Assembly (NCBI GenBank): GCA_021156365.1
Contig: JAJNDK010000008.1
Span: 290,823-354,822, forward strand
Direction: 5' to 3'
Source: Bacteroidota bacterium
Lineage (GTDB): Bacteria > Bacteroidota > Bacteroidia > B-17B0 > Aurantibacillaceae
Length of the DNA stretch: 64,000 bases
The notes under the pieces are model-generated. The model had not been told where the DNA came from, did no database searches, and worked only from the letters and a program-made list of their open reading frames with translations. The stretch's first letter is position 1. Each line of letters begins with the position of its first letter. The position numbers and the translations under genes were made by a program. Shown piece after piece: positions 43,957 through 52,364 of the stretch.

Positions 43957-45969
43957 TTAGAACAAATCCTTCAAAATATGTTCCTCAACCAGGTTAGGCA
44001 ATGTTACCTTCAGGTTCGGGCTTCGCTGCATTTCGCGTTTGATGGCAAATAAAGCTTCTTCGTTCCTTGCCCAGCCTCTGCGTGCAATCCCGTTGTTCAC
44101 ATCCCAGAAAAGCATTTGTTTCAATCGCCGGTCTGCATCAGCGCTGCCATCGAGCACCAATCCAAATCCACCGTTGACCACTTCTCCCCAGCCTACTCCG
44201 CCGCCGTTGTGAAGGCTGATCCATGTAGCGCCCCGGAAACCATCTCCCACAAAATTCTGTACGGCCATGTCGGCAGTAAAAGAAGAGCCATCGTAAATAT
44301 TACTTGTTTCACGATACGGCGAATCGGTGCCACTCACATCGTGATGATCTCTTCCCAATACAACGGGAGCAGAGATCCTTCCTGCGGCAATAGCTTTGTT
44401 CATCGCTTCCGCAATACGGATACGCGCTTCACTGTCGGCATATAAGATACGTGCCTGTGATCCCACTACAAGGTTGTTCTTCATGGCATCCCGGATCCAG
44501 GTAATGTTGTCCTGCAATTGTTGTTTGATCTCATCGGGAGCGGTTTTGTACATATCCTCCAACACGCCGAGTGCAATGCTGTCGGTAAGTGCGAGATCTT
44601 CCGGCTTCGCACTTGTGCATACCCAGCGGAAAGGCCCGAAGCCATAATCGAAGCACATCGGACCGAGGATGTCCTGCACATAACTTTTGTATTTGAATGT
44701 TCCGTCTTTATTTACGATGTCTGCTCCTGCCCTGCTCGCTTCCAGCAAAAAGGCGTTCCCGTAATCAAAGAAGTACATGCCGTTTGCAGCAAGTGTGTTC
44801 ACTGCGTTTGCATGGCGCACAAGTGTGGACTGTACTTCTTTTTTGAAGCGTGCAGGATCTTCGGCCATCAGCTTATTCGATTCTTCGAGCGAAATACCAA
44901 CGGGATAATATCCGCCTGCCCATGGGTTGTGCAGAGAAGTCTGATCGGAACCGATATCTACTTTTATCTTTTCTTTTGCGAGGCGTTCCCAAAGATCCAC
45001 TACATTGCCCTGATAGGCAAGCGATACGGCTTCTTTCGCCGCCGTTGCTTTTTTGATCCGTGCGATCAGCTCTCCGAGGTCTTCATGCACTTCGTCCACC
45101 CATCCCTGTTTGAAACGTGTTTGTGTGGCTTTCGGATTGATCTCCGCCACTACCGCCACTAATCCTGCTATCTTTCCTGCTTTTGGCTGCGCCCCGCTCA
45201 TTCCACCCAGACCGCAGGTAACAAATAGTTTTCCCTGGCGATCGTTTTCATCCTTGGAAATTTTTCGTGCTGCATTCATTACCGTGATCGTTGTTCCATG
45301 CACAATCCCCTGCGGGCCAATGTACATAAAGCTTCCGGCGGTCATCTGCCCGTATTGTGTTACACCTAAAGCATTGAATTTTTCCCAGTCGTCCGGCTTG
45401 CTGTAATTCGGGATCATCATGCCGTTGGTAACTACCACACGCGGCGCATCCCTGTGAGAAGGGAACAAACCCATCGGATGGCCGCTATACAAGGTAAGCG
45501 TTTGCTCATCCGTCATCACAGCTAAGTACTGCATGGTGAGCAGGTATTGCGCCCAGTTCTGGAAAACCGCTCCGTTTCCACCATAAGTGATCAGCTCATG
45601 CGGATGCTGCGCCACGGCATAATCGAGATTATTACTCAGCATGTGCATAATGGCTGCAGCCTGTACCGACTGATGCGGATACTCTGCAATAGGCCGTGCA
45701 AAGATCTTGTAATCGGGGCGGAAACGATACATGTAAATACGCCCGTAGGTTTTCAGCTCCTCTGCAAATTCTTTTGCCAACACCGCATGATGTTTTTTAT
45801 CGAAATAACGTAAGGCATTTTTGATAGCCAGCTTTTTTTCTTCGGTGTTCAGAATGTCTTTGCGTTTAGGCGCATGGTTGATCGTGGATTCGTATGGTTT
45901 GGCAGGAGGCAGCTCGGAAGGGATCCCCTGAAGTACCAATGCGCTGAAATCAATTTGTGTAAGCTCCAT
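43957..45969 (-). CDS. hutU: Urocanate hydratase
   Basis: 670 aa. Catalyses hydration of urocanate to imidazolonepropionate in histidine degradation, with NAD+ as an electrophilic cofactor. Seen: YGGNGAVFQNWAQYLL, GLFPSHRDAPRVVVTNG, NAD-binding CGLGGMSGAQP, VDIGSDQTSLHNPWAGGYYP and the active-site Cys region MCFDYGFGPFRWVCTS. It is about 110 residues longer than the 550-560 aa proteobacterial enzyme, typical of the long Bacteroidota form with an N-terminal extension and an insert. Other hut genes are not in the window. Confidence 0.95.
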   Translation of the reverse strand: MELTQIDFSALVLQGIPSELPPAKPYESTINHAPKRKDILNTEEKKLAIKNALRYFDKKHHAVLAKEFAEELKTYGRIYMYRFRPDYKIFARPIAEYPHQSVQAAAIMHMLSNNLDYAVAQHPHELITYGGNGAVFQNWAQYLLTMQYLAVMTDEQTLTLYSGHPMGLFPSHRDAPRVVVTNGMMIPNYSKPDDWEKFNALGVTQYGQMTAGSFMYIGPQGIVHGTTITVMNAARKISKDENDRQGKLFVTCGLGGMSGAQPKAGKIAGLVAVVAEINPKATQTRFKQGWVDEVHEDLGELIARIKKATAAKEAVSLAYQGNVVDLWERLAKEKIKVDIGSDQTSLHNPWAGGYYPVGISLEESNKLMAEDPARFKKEVQSTLVRHANAVNTLAANGMYFFDYGNAFLLEASRAGADIVNKDGTFKYKSYVQDILGPMCFDYGFGPFRWVCTSAKPEDLALTDSIALGVLEDMYKTAPDEIKQQLQDNITWIRDAMKNNLVVGSQARILYADSEARIRIAEAMNKAIAAGRISAPVVLGRDHHDVSGTDSPYRETSNIYDGSSFTADMAVQNFVGDGFRGATWISLHNGGGVGWGEVVNGGFGLVLDGSADADRRLKQMLFWDVNNGIARRGWARNEEALFAIKREMQRSPNLKVTLPNLVEEHILKDLF

Positions 45970-46001
45970 ATTCTTTCGTATTTAATTGCAGGATGGCCTG
46001 C

Positions 46002-46607
46002 CTATATTTTATTATCCGGGAAATTTTTACTGAACCATTCCTGCGCACTGTCGGCCGGCAGAAAAGAGGATGAATGTTCTTCTATTTTTTTTTGTGATTT
46101 GGTAACCGATTCCGCGATGATCCGGTGTTCGACCAGCTCGCCTTCTTTCATTCCCATTCGTTTCATCAGAACGAGAATCCTGTCGCCGCCAAAGATCTTA
46201 AACAGCGGTTCATCAAGACCGGCATATACATGCAGGTCGGCCTTCGGGTTCACAAGAGCCAGATGTCGCTGGAGCTTGTTAAATTCGAAATGAGAAGGGA
46301 AATAATCAATGCAATAAAAAGTCCATTCGGCTGCCGGGGCAGATGAGCTGAATTTAGTAGCATCATGCAGGTAAACAGCATCTGTCTTGTCCAGCGGTGC
46401 GGCTTCTTCGTGATATGTTATGCCGTGTTGCTGCAGGTAATTGATAAACTGATTTTTCGTCTCCCTGAAAAACCAGAACACATGTCCGGGTTTCTGCTTC
46501 AGCTTTATTGCAAGGGCGTTCAATGCTTCCGCCCGCGAGGCTGCAATGTGGCTCATTACTTTAGCTTCCGCTATCTTATCTTCCTTTTTTCCGAATAATC
46601 CGAACAT
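46002..46607 (-). CDS. Short orphan protein derived from the SecA NBD2/scaffold region
   Basis: 201 aa, cytoplasmic. The second half parallels full-length SecA. LHVYAGLDEPLFKIFGGDRI corresponds to SecA FYLSLEDDLMRIFGSDRI. MKRMGMKEGELVEHRIIAESVTKSQKKIE corresponds to the SecA scaffold segment MDRLGxxEGExIxHxxITKSIxxAQKKVE. The first half (VFWFFRETKNQFINYLQQHGI) resembles the start of NBD2. The helicase motifs V and VI (GRGTDI, GRAGRQGDPG) are missing, so it cannot hydrolyse ATP as SecA does. It could be a SecA-binding regulator or dominant partner. The parallel is from memory of SecA sequences and needs an alignment. Directly preceded by a DUF5522 gene. Confidence 0.65.
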   Translation of the reverse strand: MFGLFGKKEDKIAEAKVMSHIAASRAEALNALAIKLKQKPGHVFWFFRETKNQFINYLQQHGITYHEEAAPLDKTDAVYLHDATKFSSSAPAAEWTFYCIDYFPSHFEFNKLQRHLALVNPKADLHVYAGLDEPLFKIFGGDRILVLMKRMGMKEGELVEHRIIAESVTKSQKKIEEHSSSFLPADSAQEWFSKNFPDNKI

Positions 46608-46608
46608 C

Positions 46609-46788
46609 TCAATTTGTTTTAGGCGGTTCCTTATCCCATTTACCTGTTTTCTTATTAAATCCGTATGGACAGTGTTTACAACCGTTTTTGCAGCAATATC
46701 CGCGTTTTAACAAATATTTCTCTGTAAAAATGATATAACCTTCGGGGCTGTAATAAAAATCCTCGGGATCTAATTCTTTCTTGAACAC
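46609..46788 (-). CDS. DUF5522 small Cys-rich protein
   Basis: 59 aa from a GTG at 46788; stop at 46609-46611, one base before the ATG of the SecA-related gene, so the two are coupled. The sequence carries the family core: DPEDFYYSPEGYIIFTEKYL, then LKRGYCCKNGCKHCPYGFNK with the four-Cys CCxxxCxxC arrangement plus His, which looks like a metal or zinc-knuckle site. No catalytic role is known to me. The frame stays open upstream on the minus strand without a good start, so the GTG is a best guess. A real gene despite its size. Confidence 0.75.
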   Translation of the reverse strand: MFKKELDPEDFYYSPEGYIIFTEKYLLKRGYCCKNGCKHCPYGFNKKTGKWDKEPPKTN

Positions 46789-46845
46789 GGTACTTTGATT
46801 ATTGTCTACAAAAGTATAATTTAGTTGCTTAATATACTCTAACCC

Positions 46846-47778
46846 ATGAAAAAGATCCTTTTATTAACAGCCTTGTCTGCTTTGGTCTTCGCTTCCTGCA
46901 AAAAGAAAGACAAAGATGAAGATCCTGTGCAACCTCAAACAGCACCGCGCCTGATCTTTAAATTCAAATTCGATTCGACACAGGTTCGCTTAAATAATTT
47001 CGGACAGCCCGCCGCTTTGCCTTCTGATCACAGGGGACAATCACCTAAATTCAATAAAATGAGCGGGCATTATATTGAAATGACCAGCAATGACCACACT
47101 GCAGTTGGCGGAGGTGTTGTACTCTACAGGGCACCGGAAGTAACGACGGGTGGAGCTACTGCTATCGACTTTAATCAATCAGTGCGCGTGGGGCAGGACC
47201 AGGAGTTTTTCTCTGTACCCCTGAGCTCTGTGGCCGCGGGAACATATAAGTGGTTACGTGTTTCTCTGGCGTATCAGAATTATGATATTACCTATAAAAA
47301 CAGCCTGATCCCGGGCAATGGATTGGGAACGGGAACGATCGCATCTTTTATCGGTTTCAAAACTTATATCACCAATTATACTATTAAAACGCAGGTAGAA
47401 ACCATAAATGCCAACAGACTTCAGGGCTACTGGGGTTTTGAAACAACCGTGTTCGGAACGACCTACAAAACGACCGGGCAGGCACCTGCAACTACTGTAG
47501 TGAACCCAAATCCGGATCCAAATGCAGCTATTCCTCCCGGCTCCTGTCTTGTAACCGCTCAGTTCGTCGCAGCTAACGGAAGCAATTCACCCCTGATCAT
47601 TACCGGCAATGAAACGAAAGATATTACTGTAACGGTTTCTTTGTCTACCAACAAAAGCTTCGAATGGGTAGAGCATGGCGGGGATAATTATTATGAACCC
47701 GTAAATGCTTCCAATCCTTCTGTGCAGGATACGGTTGTTGATATGGGGATCCGCGGAATGATCCCGAAATGGGAGTAA
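46846..47778 (+). CDS. Lipoprotein, unknown
   Basis: 310 aa. Signal peptide ends in the lipobox ALVFASC (Cys18) followed by KKKDKDEDP, a typical Bacteroidota lipoprotein start whose charged tail often marks surface export. The body is beta-rich: PRLIFKFKFDSTQVRLNNFG, a metal-site-like NDHTAVGGGVVLYRAPE, LQGYWGFETTVFGTTYKTTG and FEWVEHGGDNYYEP, with a Pro/Asn linker (NPNPDPNAAIPPG). Similar lipoproteins are widespread in the phylum as uncharacterised proteins. Divergent from the DUF5522 gene. Confidence 0.78.
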   Translation: MKKILLLTALSALVFASCKKKDKDEDPVQPQTAPRLIFKFKFDSTQVRLNNFGQPAALPSDHRGQSPKFNKMSGHYIEMTSNDHTAVGGGVVLYRAPEVTTGGATAIDFNQSVRVGQDQEFFSVPLSSVAAGTYKWLRVSLAYQNYDITYKNSLIPGNGLGTGTIASFIGFKTYITNYTIKTQVETINANRLQGYWGFETTVFGTTYKTTGQAPATTVVNPNPDPNAAIPPGSCLVTAQFVAANGSNSPLIITGNETKDITVTVSLSTNKSFEWVEHGGDNYYEPVNASNPSVQDTVVDMGIRGMIPKWE

Positions 47779-47849
47779 TTGTTAAAAGGCCTTATACGAT
47801 CAAACTCCTGAAGATTTTGAAGTATCTTAGTATTTAAAATTTAAAGTTT

Positions 47850-48110
47850 ATGCCTTCAATCGCAAAAAAACACAAAGATGCCGCTCATACAATTGAAGAG
47901 AATAAAAATGAGCTGGCTATTAAATTGCTTTCTTTAAAAGATGAAGAAAGTGTTCAGATGCTCAAAGTTATTTTTGAAGACATTACCTCAAATTCAAAAA
48001 AAATCTCTAAAGTCCGCTATAATAAAGAAATAGATGCCGCGGTAAAACGTGTTCGCAATGGAAAATCCATCCCTAACCAACAGGTTATGGATGAAATGGA
48101 TACCTGGTAA
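47850..48110 (+). CDS. Antitoxin of a RelE/ParE-type toxin-antitoxin pair
   Basis: 86 aa. Charged and helical: HTIEENKNELAIKLLSLKDE, then the C-terminal YNKEIDAAVKRVRNGKSIPNQQVMDEMDTW, which is the typical toxin-binding tail of Bacteroidota antitoxins (short basic helix, NGK/KGE turn, ending MDxW). No clear DNA-binding motif, though the N-terminus could fold on binding. It lies 1 base before the toxin start. In such pairs the antitoxin neutralises the toxin and represses the operon. Confidence 0.8.
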   Translation: MPSIAKKHKDAAHTIEENKNELAIKLLSLKDEESVQMLKVIFEDITSNSKKISKVRYNKEIDAAVKRVRNGKSIPNQQVMDEMDTW

Positions 48111-48111
48111 G

Positions 48112-48423
48112 ATGTCAAAAGGCAAAAGACATTTTCAGATTGAATGGGACATTAATGAACAGGAACGCCTAAAAGATCTCATAAAAGATATCAAGAGGCG
48201 TTCCGTCCATTTATCCCGATTTATCAGGGACAAAATCAAGGAGAATATTTCTTTGATCGAGCAAAACCCATACTTATTTGAAAAAGATACTTTTAAGACT
48301 AATAATGACGGGAGCTATAGAAAGTTTACCGCAATTCATATACGTATTGTATATAAAATAGATACTGATAAAATAATTATCGTTCGCGTACGATATGCAA
48401 CAAGCGAACCGACGAGCTATTAA
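48112..48423 (+). CDS. RelE/ParE superfamily toxin
   Basis: 103 aa from the ATG at 48112; an upstream in-frame start at 48049 lies inside the antitoxin gene. RelE/ParE fold: N-terminal strand FQIEWDINEQER, two helices (LIKDIKRRSVHLSRFIRDKIKE, ISLIEQNPYLF), then strands SYRKFTAIHIRIVYKIDTDKIIIVRVRYAT. Basic and aromatic residues in the C-terminal strands are placed as in ribosome-dependent RNases of the family, but the ParE gyrase-poison group looks similar. The cellular target is therefore open. Confidence 0.82.
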   Translation: MSKGKRHFQIEWDINEQERLKDLIKDIKRRSVHLSRFIRDKIKENISLIEQNPYLFEKDTFKTNNDGSYRKFTAIHIRIVYKIDTDKIIIVRVRYATSEPTSY

Positions 48424-48822
48424 ATGACAAGACAACTTATTATACTCCTGATCCTGTTTTTCTATACAGCTTCCCTTTCCGCACAAAAGGGAGACCAGGG
48501 ATCGTATAAGATCAGCAGGGCGAAAAGAAACAAACAGGTGCAGGAAGGAAAAGCGAAACTGATCGTTCAGTTCATTGGCCCTAACGGCAAACCTGTTACC
48601 AGCCAGATCAAATTTGCCATGAACACCGATTCGGTCGTTCCTGTAATTGATGAAACAGGGACGTACTCGATGCAGCTGAAAGCAGCCAAATACAAATTCA
48701 ATTTTGTAGCTCCTACCTGGTGGTACAGTGTTCCCACCGATTCGATCCGTTTTAAAGCAGGGAAAGTGCGAACACTGCAGGTGCGATTCGAAGCAAAGGA
48801 ATACCCGCTGAAGGGTTTTTGA
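48424..48822 (+). CDS. Secreted small beta-domain protein, unknown
   Basis: 132 aa. Signal peptide MTRQLIILLILFFYTASLSAQ. The mature part has a basic helix (SRAKRNKQVQEGKAK) and a carboxypeptidase-regulatory/transthyretin-like beta sandwich (LIVQFIGPNGKPVTSQIKFA, VIDETGTYSMQLKAAKYKF). Its ATG follows the toxin stop with zero spacing, so it appears to share the transcript of the toxin-antitoxin pair, an unusual partner. It is convergent with rlmD. Confidence 0.7.
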   Translation: MTRQLIILLILFFYTASLSAQKGDQGSYKISRAKRNKQVQEGKAKLIVQFIGPNGKPVTSQIKFAMNTDSVVPVIDETGTYSMQLKAAKYKFNFVAPTWWYSVPTDSIRFKAGKVRTLQVRFEAKEYPLKGF

Positions 48823-48836
48823 GTCAGCTGACCAGA

Positions 48837-50246
48837 CTATTTACGTTTCTCAAGTAAAACTACATTCTCCACGTGATGCGTTTGCGGGAACATATCGACT
48901 GCCTGCACCCTCGTTACTTTGTACATATGATCCATCGCAGCCAAATCACGGGCCTGGGTAGCGGGATTACAGCTTACATACACTACTTTTTCCGGGGCCG
49001 CTTCACAAATTACCTGCACCACTTTTTCATCCATACCTGCACGCGGCGGATCGGTGATGATCACGTCCGGCTTGCCATGCTTTTCGATAAATTCTTTTGT
49101 CAAAACGTTTTTCATATCACCTGCATAGAAATCCGTATTGTTTAAATTGTTCAGTGCAGCGTTCACTTTTGCATCTGCTATCGATGCTTCCACGTACTCT
49201 ACGCCTACTACCTTTTTCGCCTGACGTGCTACAAAGCAGGCAATGGTACCGGTACCGGTATAAAGATCGTATACATTTTCATTTCCGGTAAGTCCGGCAA
49301 AATCGCGTGCTACTTTGTACAAAGTATACGCCTGTTCCGAATTGGTCTGGTAAAAAGATTTCGGACCGATCTTGAAACGCAGTCCTTCCATCTCTTCAAA
49401 AATATGATCACGTCCGTGGAAACAATGTACATCAAGGTCGTTGAAGGTTTCGTTTCCTTTCGGGTTGATGATATACAGCAGGGAAGTGATCTGCGGGAAT
49501 GTATCTTTCAAATGGTTCAACAGTGCTTCGCGGTTCTCTTTTTCTTCACGGAAACAGGAAAGGATCACCATCACCTCTCCGATAGAAGTAGTGCGGATAA
49601 TGAGATTCCGTAAAAATCCTTCTTTCTCTTTAATTAGCATAAAGGAAAGATCATTCTTTAACGCAAAATCCCTTACTGCATTCCGGATCTGGTTGGAAGG
49701 ATCCTGCTGCAGGTGACATTCTTCGATATCGAGGATCTTATCGAAGAGGCCGGGAATATGAAAGCCGAGTGCGTTTCTGTTACCGAAATTCTCTCCGCTT
49801 TTTATTTCTTCTTCAGTGAGCCATTTTTTTGCAGAGAAGGTAAACTCTAACTTGTTACGATATCTGTATTCATTGGCAGAAGCAAGGATCGGCATCATCT
49901 CCGGGAAATCTACTTTTGCCAATCGTGTCAATGCATCGAAGACTGTTTTTTGTTTGAAACGCAATTGTGCTTCGTAGCTCAGGTGTTGCCATTTGCAACC
50001 GCCACAGGTACCAAAATGCTTGCACACTGCCGGGATCCTGTCGGGAGAAGGCTGCTCGAGCTTTAGCACTTTTGCTTCGCCGAATTTTTTCTTTACGCGG
50101 TAGATGTTAATGGTGCATATATCTCCGGGCACAGCGCCTTCCACAAACACTACCATTTCATCCACACGCGCCACTGCCAGTCCTTCGGAGGAAGTATCGA
50201 GGATCTTTACGCCTTCTACAATTTTATTCGGTCTTTTGATTTTCAT
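48837..50246 (-). CDS. rlmD: 23S rRNA (uracil-5-)-methyltransferase, RlmD/RumA family
   Basis: 469 aa. TRAM RNA-binding domain at about 3-60. [4Fe-4S] ligands Cys75, Cys81 and Cys84 in CKHFGTCGGCKWQ, plus a fourth Cys near 177 (DIEECHLQ). SAM-binding methyltransferase domain with YDLYTGTGTIACFVA, then TDPPRAGMDEKVV and the catalytic Cys in YVSCNPATQARDLA. It methylates C5 of a uridine in 23S rRNA (U1939 or U747 class); Bacteroidota enzymes are often named RlmD without proof of the site. Own promoter at 50254. Confidence 0.92.
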   Translation of the reverse strand: MKIKRPNKIVEGVKILDTSSEGLAVARVDEMVVFVEGAVPGDICTINIYRVKKKFGEAKVLKLEQPSPDRIPAVCKHFGTCGGCKWQHLSYEAQLRFKQKTVFDALTRLAKVDFPEMMPILASANEYRYRNKLEFTFSAKKWLTEEEIKSGENFGNRNALGFHIPGLFDKILDIEECHLQQDPSNQIRNAVRDFALKNDLSFMLIKEKEGFLRNLIIRTTSIGEVMVILSCFREEKENREALLNHLKDTFPQITSLLYIINPKGNETFNDLDVHCFHGRDHIFEEMEGLRFKIGPKSFYQTNSEQAYTLYKVARDFAGLTGNENVYDLYTGTGTIACFVARQAKKVVGVEYVEASIADAKVNAALNNLNNTDFYAGDMKNVLTKEFIEKHGKPDVIITDPPRAGMDEKVVQVICEAAPEKVVYVSCNPATQARDLAAMDHMYKVTRVQAVDMFPQTHHVENVVLLEKRK

Positions 50247-50253
50247 GAGGGCG

Positions 50254-50261
50254 CAAAAATA
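50254..50261 (-). promoter_or_regulatory. -7 promoter element for rlmD
   Basis: TATTTTTG on the minus strand, ending 7 bases before the ATG at 50246. Confidence 0.6.
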
Positions 50262-50285
50262 CGGATTTTCGGCTAATGCGAACTT

Positions 50286-51035
50286 TTATGGCCGGATCAT
50301 TCTTGCTGAACCGGAAATAGAAACGCCGCCGGAAACAGGTGAAAACGTTGCCGGACAAAGAGTGGTTGCCGTTTGTGTGCCTGTTTTCACTACAAACACT
50401 CTGCTGTCTGTCGCCTGGTAAGTACCTGATGGCGACCCGGAATTAAATGTAACCAGCACCCGGACTTCATTGGCAGCCAAAGCTCCTGAAGCGCCTGCAT
50501 TCACGTTGTAAATTCCGGATGCGGGTTCGGTTGTGGTACCAAATTCTATCGTAATAACTCTTGACGTAAAAGTACTTGTCAGCGCGTAATTACCATTGGG
50601 GAGCGTGCTGTTACTCACGCTTTGCAGAAACTCTGTACTACCATTTGTAAACGTACTTGTATTGTCACCCACTCCACAAGCAGGACCTACATTCACAAGA
50701 AAAGTGCCGGCGGCACTTGTACACCCACTTACATTAACCGTCAACGAATAAGTACCTGCATTGGCTGCGGAAAAATTAGCAATAATAACGCTGTCGTTTG
50801 AAGAACTGAATCCATTGGGCCCTGTCCACTGATAACTTGCATTGGCTACGGCTGCCGTTGTCAACGTCATCGTACCACCTTCAGGTGTCTCATTATAACC
50901 GGTAATTACCGGAGTAGCAGGCGTCGTACAGGCAGGTGTGGTGGGCTTGGGATCTTCTTTCTTTTTCTTACAATCAGTCAACAGGAAACCGGCAAGAATC
51001 AGCAAAATGGAAAGAGGGTAATAAATAGTTTTCAT
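50286..51035 (-). CDS. Lipoprotein with Ig-like domain
   Basis: 249 aa. Signal peptide with lipobox-like GFLLTDC (Cys22) and then KKKKEDP, so outer-membrane or surface lipoprotein. Residues 40-115 form an immunoglobulin/PKD-like domain: SYQWTGPNGFSSSNDSVIIA then NAGTYSLTVNVSGC. The remaining 130 residues are a second beta domain (ITIEFGTTTEPASGIYNV, VLVTFNSGSPSGTYQATDSR). Rich in Thr, Ser and Gly. Role unknown; such modules are usual in Bacteroidota surface proteins. Confidence 0.78.
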   Translation of the reverse strand: MKTIYYPLSILLILAGFLLTDCKKKKEDPKPTTPACTTPATPVITGYNETPEGGTMTLTTAAVANASYQWTGPNGFSSSNDSVIIANFSAANAGTYSLTVNVSGCTSAAGTFLVNVGPACGVGDNTSTFTNGSTEFLQSVSNSTLPNGNYALTSTFTSRVITIEFGTTTEPASGIYNVNAGASGALAANEVRVLVTFNSGSPSGTYQATDSRVFVVKTGTQTATTLCPATFSPVSGGVSISGSARMIRP

Positions 51036-51054
51036 AGTTATTTGTTTCTGAGAG

Positions 51055-51062
51055 CAAAGATA
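51055..51062 (-). promoter_or_regulatory. -7 promoter element for the Ig-like lipoprotein gene
   Basis: TATCTTTG on the minus strand, 19 bases upstream of the ATG at 51035. Confidence 0.6.
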
Positions 51063-51134
51063 ATAAATCTTAACAAAGGCAGGAACAGGGGCTTACGCAT
51101 ACCTTATTCGGCAAAAAATGCGTAAACTTGCAGG

Positions 51135-51671
51135 ATGAACAAAACGGTTCTTAAGATCAAACTACTCAATATTGATAACGACGGCTACCACCTTAGTATC
51201 AAAGCTAAATTGAATGGCAAGCTTGCTCACCTGCTGATCGACACCGGTGCATCGCGTACGGTATTCGACCTGAACAGGATGAGCAAATTCATCAAAACAG
51301 CAGATATGCAGGAGAATGAGCGGCTCTCGACCGGTCTTGGTACCAACACCATGAAAAGCCAGGTAGCACAACTGAAGAAAATGGAATTGGGCGACCTGGT
51401 CATTCCCGATTACAAAGCTATTTTCCTCGATCTTTCGCACGTAAATATATCGTATGTAAATGCCGGACTGAACCCGATAGACGGTGTGGTGGGCAGCGAT
51501 ATCCTGCACGATCATAAAGCCGTATTGGATTACGACAAACTGGAACTGGTGCTGAGATCAATTGAGAAGAAAAATTTGTCTCCCCGCAAGGCAGCAAAGA
51601 AAAGTGTAAAAAGGACAGCAAAGAAAACAACAGCAAAAACAAAAAAGAAAAATGACTCCAAACGAAGATAA
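51135..51671 (+). CDS. Retropepsin-like (clan AA) aspartic protease with basic tail
   Basis: 178 aa. Single aspartic protease half-domain with active-site LLIDTGASRTVFD (Asp36-Thr37-Gly38), the psi-loop DGVVGSDILHDHKAVLDYD and flap-region strands between; it would act as a homodimer. The last 30 residues are a Lys/Arg/Ala/Thr run (KAAKKSVKRTAKKTTAKTKK), as in histone tails, suggesting nucleic acid or membrane association. No signal peptide. The 3-prime end overlaps the LOG gene by 20 bases, so they are coupled. Confidence 0.82.
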   Translation: MNKTVLKIKLLNIDNDGYHLSIKAKLNGKLAHLLIDTGASRTVFDLNRMSKFIKTADMQENERLSTGLGTNTMKSQVAQLKKMELGDLVIPDYKAIFLDLSHVNISYVNAGLNPIDGVVGSDILHDHKAVLDYDKLELVLRSIEKKNLSPRKAAKKSVKRTAKKTTAKTKKKNDSKRR

Positions 51672-52362
51672 GATCCGGAAAGCATTTGAAACAAAAGACT
51701 GGAACGATATAAAAGCCTCCGATAGCTGGCAGCTTTTCAAAATAATGGGTGAATTTGTAGAAGGATTCGAGCGCATGTCGAAGATCGGTCCCTGTGTTTC
51801 CATATTTGGTAGCGCACGCACCAAGCCCGATAATATTTATTACAAGTTAGCAGAAGAGATCGCTTTCAAACTCGTGAAAGAAGGATACGGTGTGATCTCG
51901 GGTGGTGGTCCGGGTATTATGGAAGCGGCTAACAAAGGTGCAAAAGAAGGTGGGGGAAAATCAGTAGGTCTGAACATCGAATTACCTTTCGAACAGGAGC
52001 CGAATAAATACATCGACCGTGACAAGAGCATCGATTTCAATTATTTCTTTGTGCGCAAAACTATCTTCCTGAAATACTCACAGGGTTTCATCGGTATGCC
52101 GGGAGGTTTCGGTACCATCGATGAATTGTTCGAAGCGCTTACACTTGTTCAAACGAATAAGATCGCACAATTTCCGGTTGTATTGGTTGGGAAAACGTAT
52201 TGGGAAGGTCTGATCGCATGGATCCGTACCACTATGCTGGACCAGGAACACAATATCCATGCGAAAGACCTGGATCTTTTTAAGATCGTGGATACAGCCG
52301 ATGAAGCAGTGAAACACATTGTTGATTTTTACTCCAAGTATTTGCTCAAACCGAACTTCTAA
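51652..52362 (+). CDS. LOG family protein (TIGR00730), nucleotide 5-prime-monophosphate nucleosidase-like
   Basis: 236 aa. Rossmann-like fold with the LOG signature PGGFGTIDE and the preceding GGGPGIMEAANKGAKEGGG; SIFGSARTKPD forms the first loop. Relatives release the base from cytokinin riboside monophosphates or AMP-type nucleotides (LOG, PpnN). In bacteria without plant hosts the physiological role is usually nucleotide turnover. Operon: overlaps the aspartic protease upstream and is followed 2 bases later by the lipid acyltransferase. Confidence 0.92.
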   Translation: MTPNEDKIRKAFETKDWNDIKASDSWQLFKIMGEFVEGFERMSKIGPCVSIFGSARTKPDNIYYKLAEEIAFKLVKEGYGVISGGGPGIMEAANKGAKEGGGKSVGLNIELPFEQEPNKYIDRDKSIDFNYFFVRKTIFLKYSQGFIGMPGGFGTIDELFEALTLVQTNKIAQFPVVLVGKTYWEGLIAWIRTTMLDQEHNIHAKDLDLFKIVDTADEAVKHIVDFYSKYLLKPNF

Positions 52363-52364
52363 AC

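Noticed and set aside
46789..46860. Upstream extension of the DUF5522 frame (HGLEYIKQLNYTFVDNN)
   Set aside because: Open on the minus strand but without a usable start before it runs antisense into the lipoprotein gene; the GTG at 46788 fits the family.
47786..47815. Short similarity to the 3-prime end of the deacetylase gene (FDRI coding stretch at 17829)
   Set aside because: Only about a dozen matching bases with no further alignment; treated as chance.
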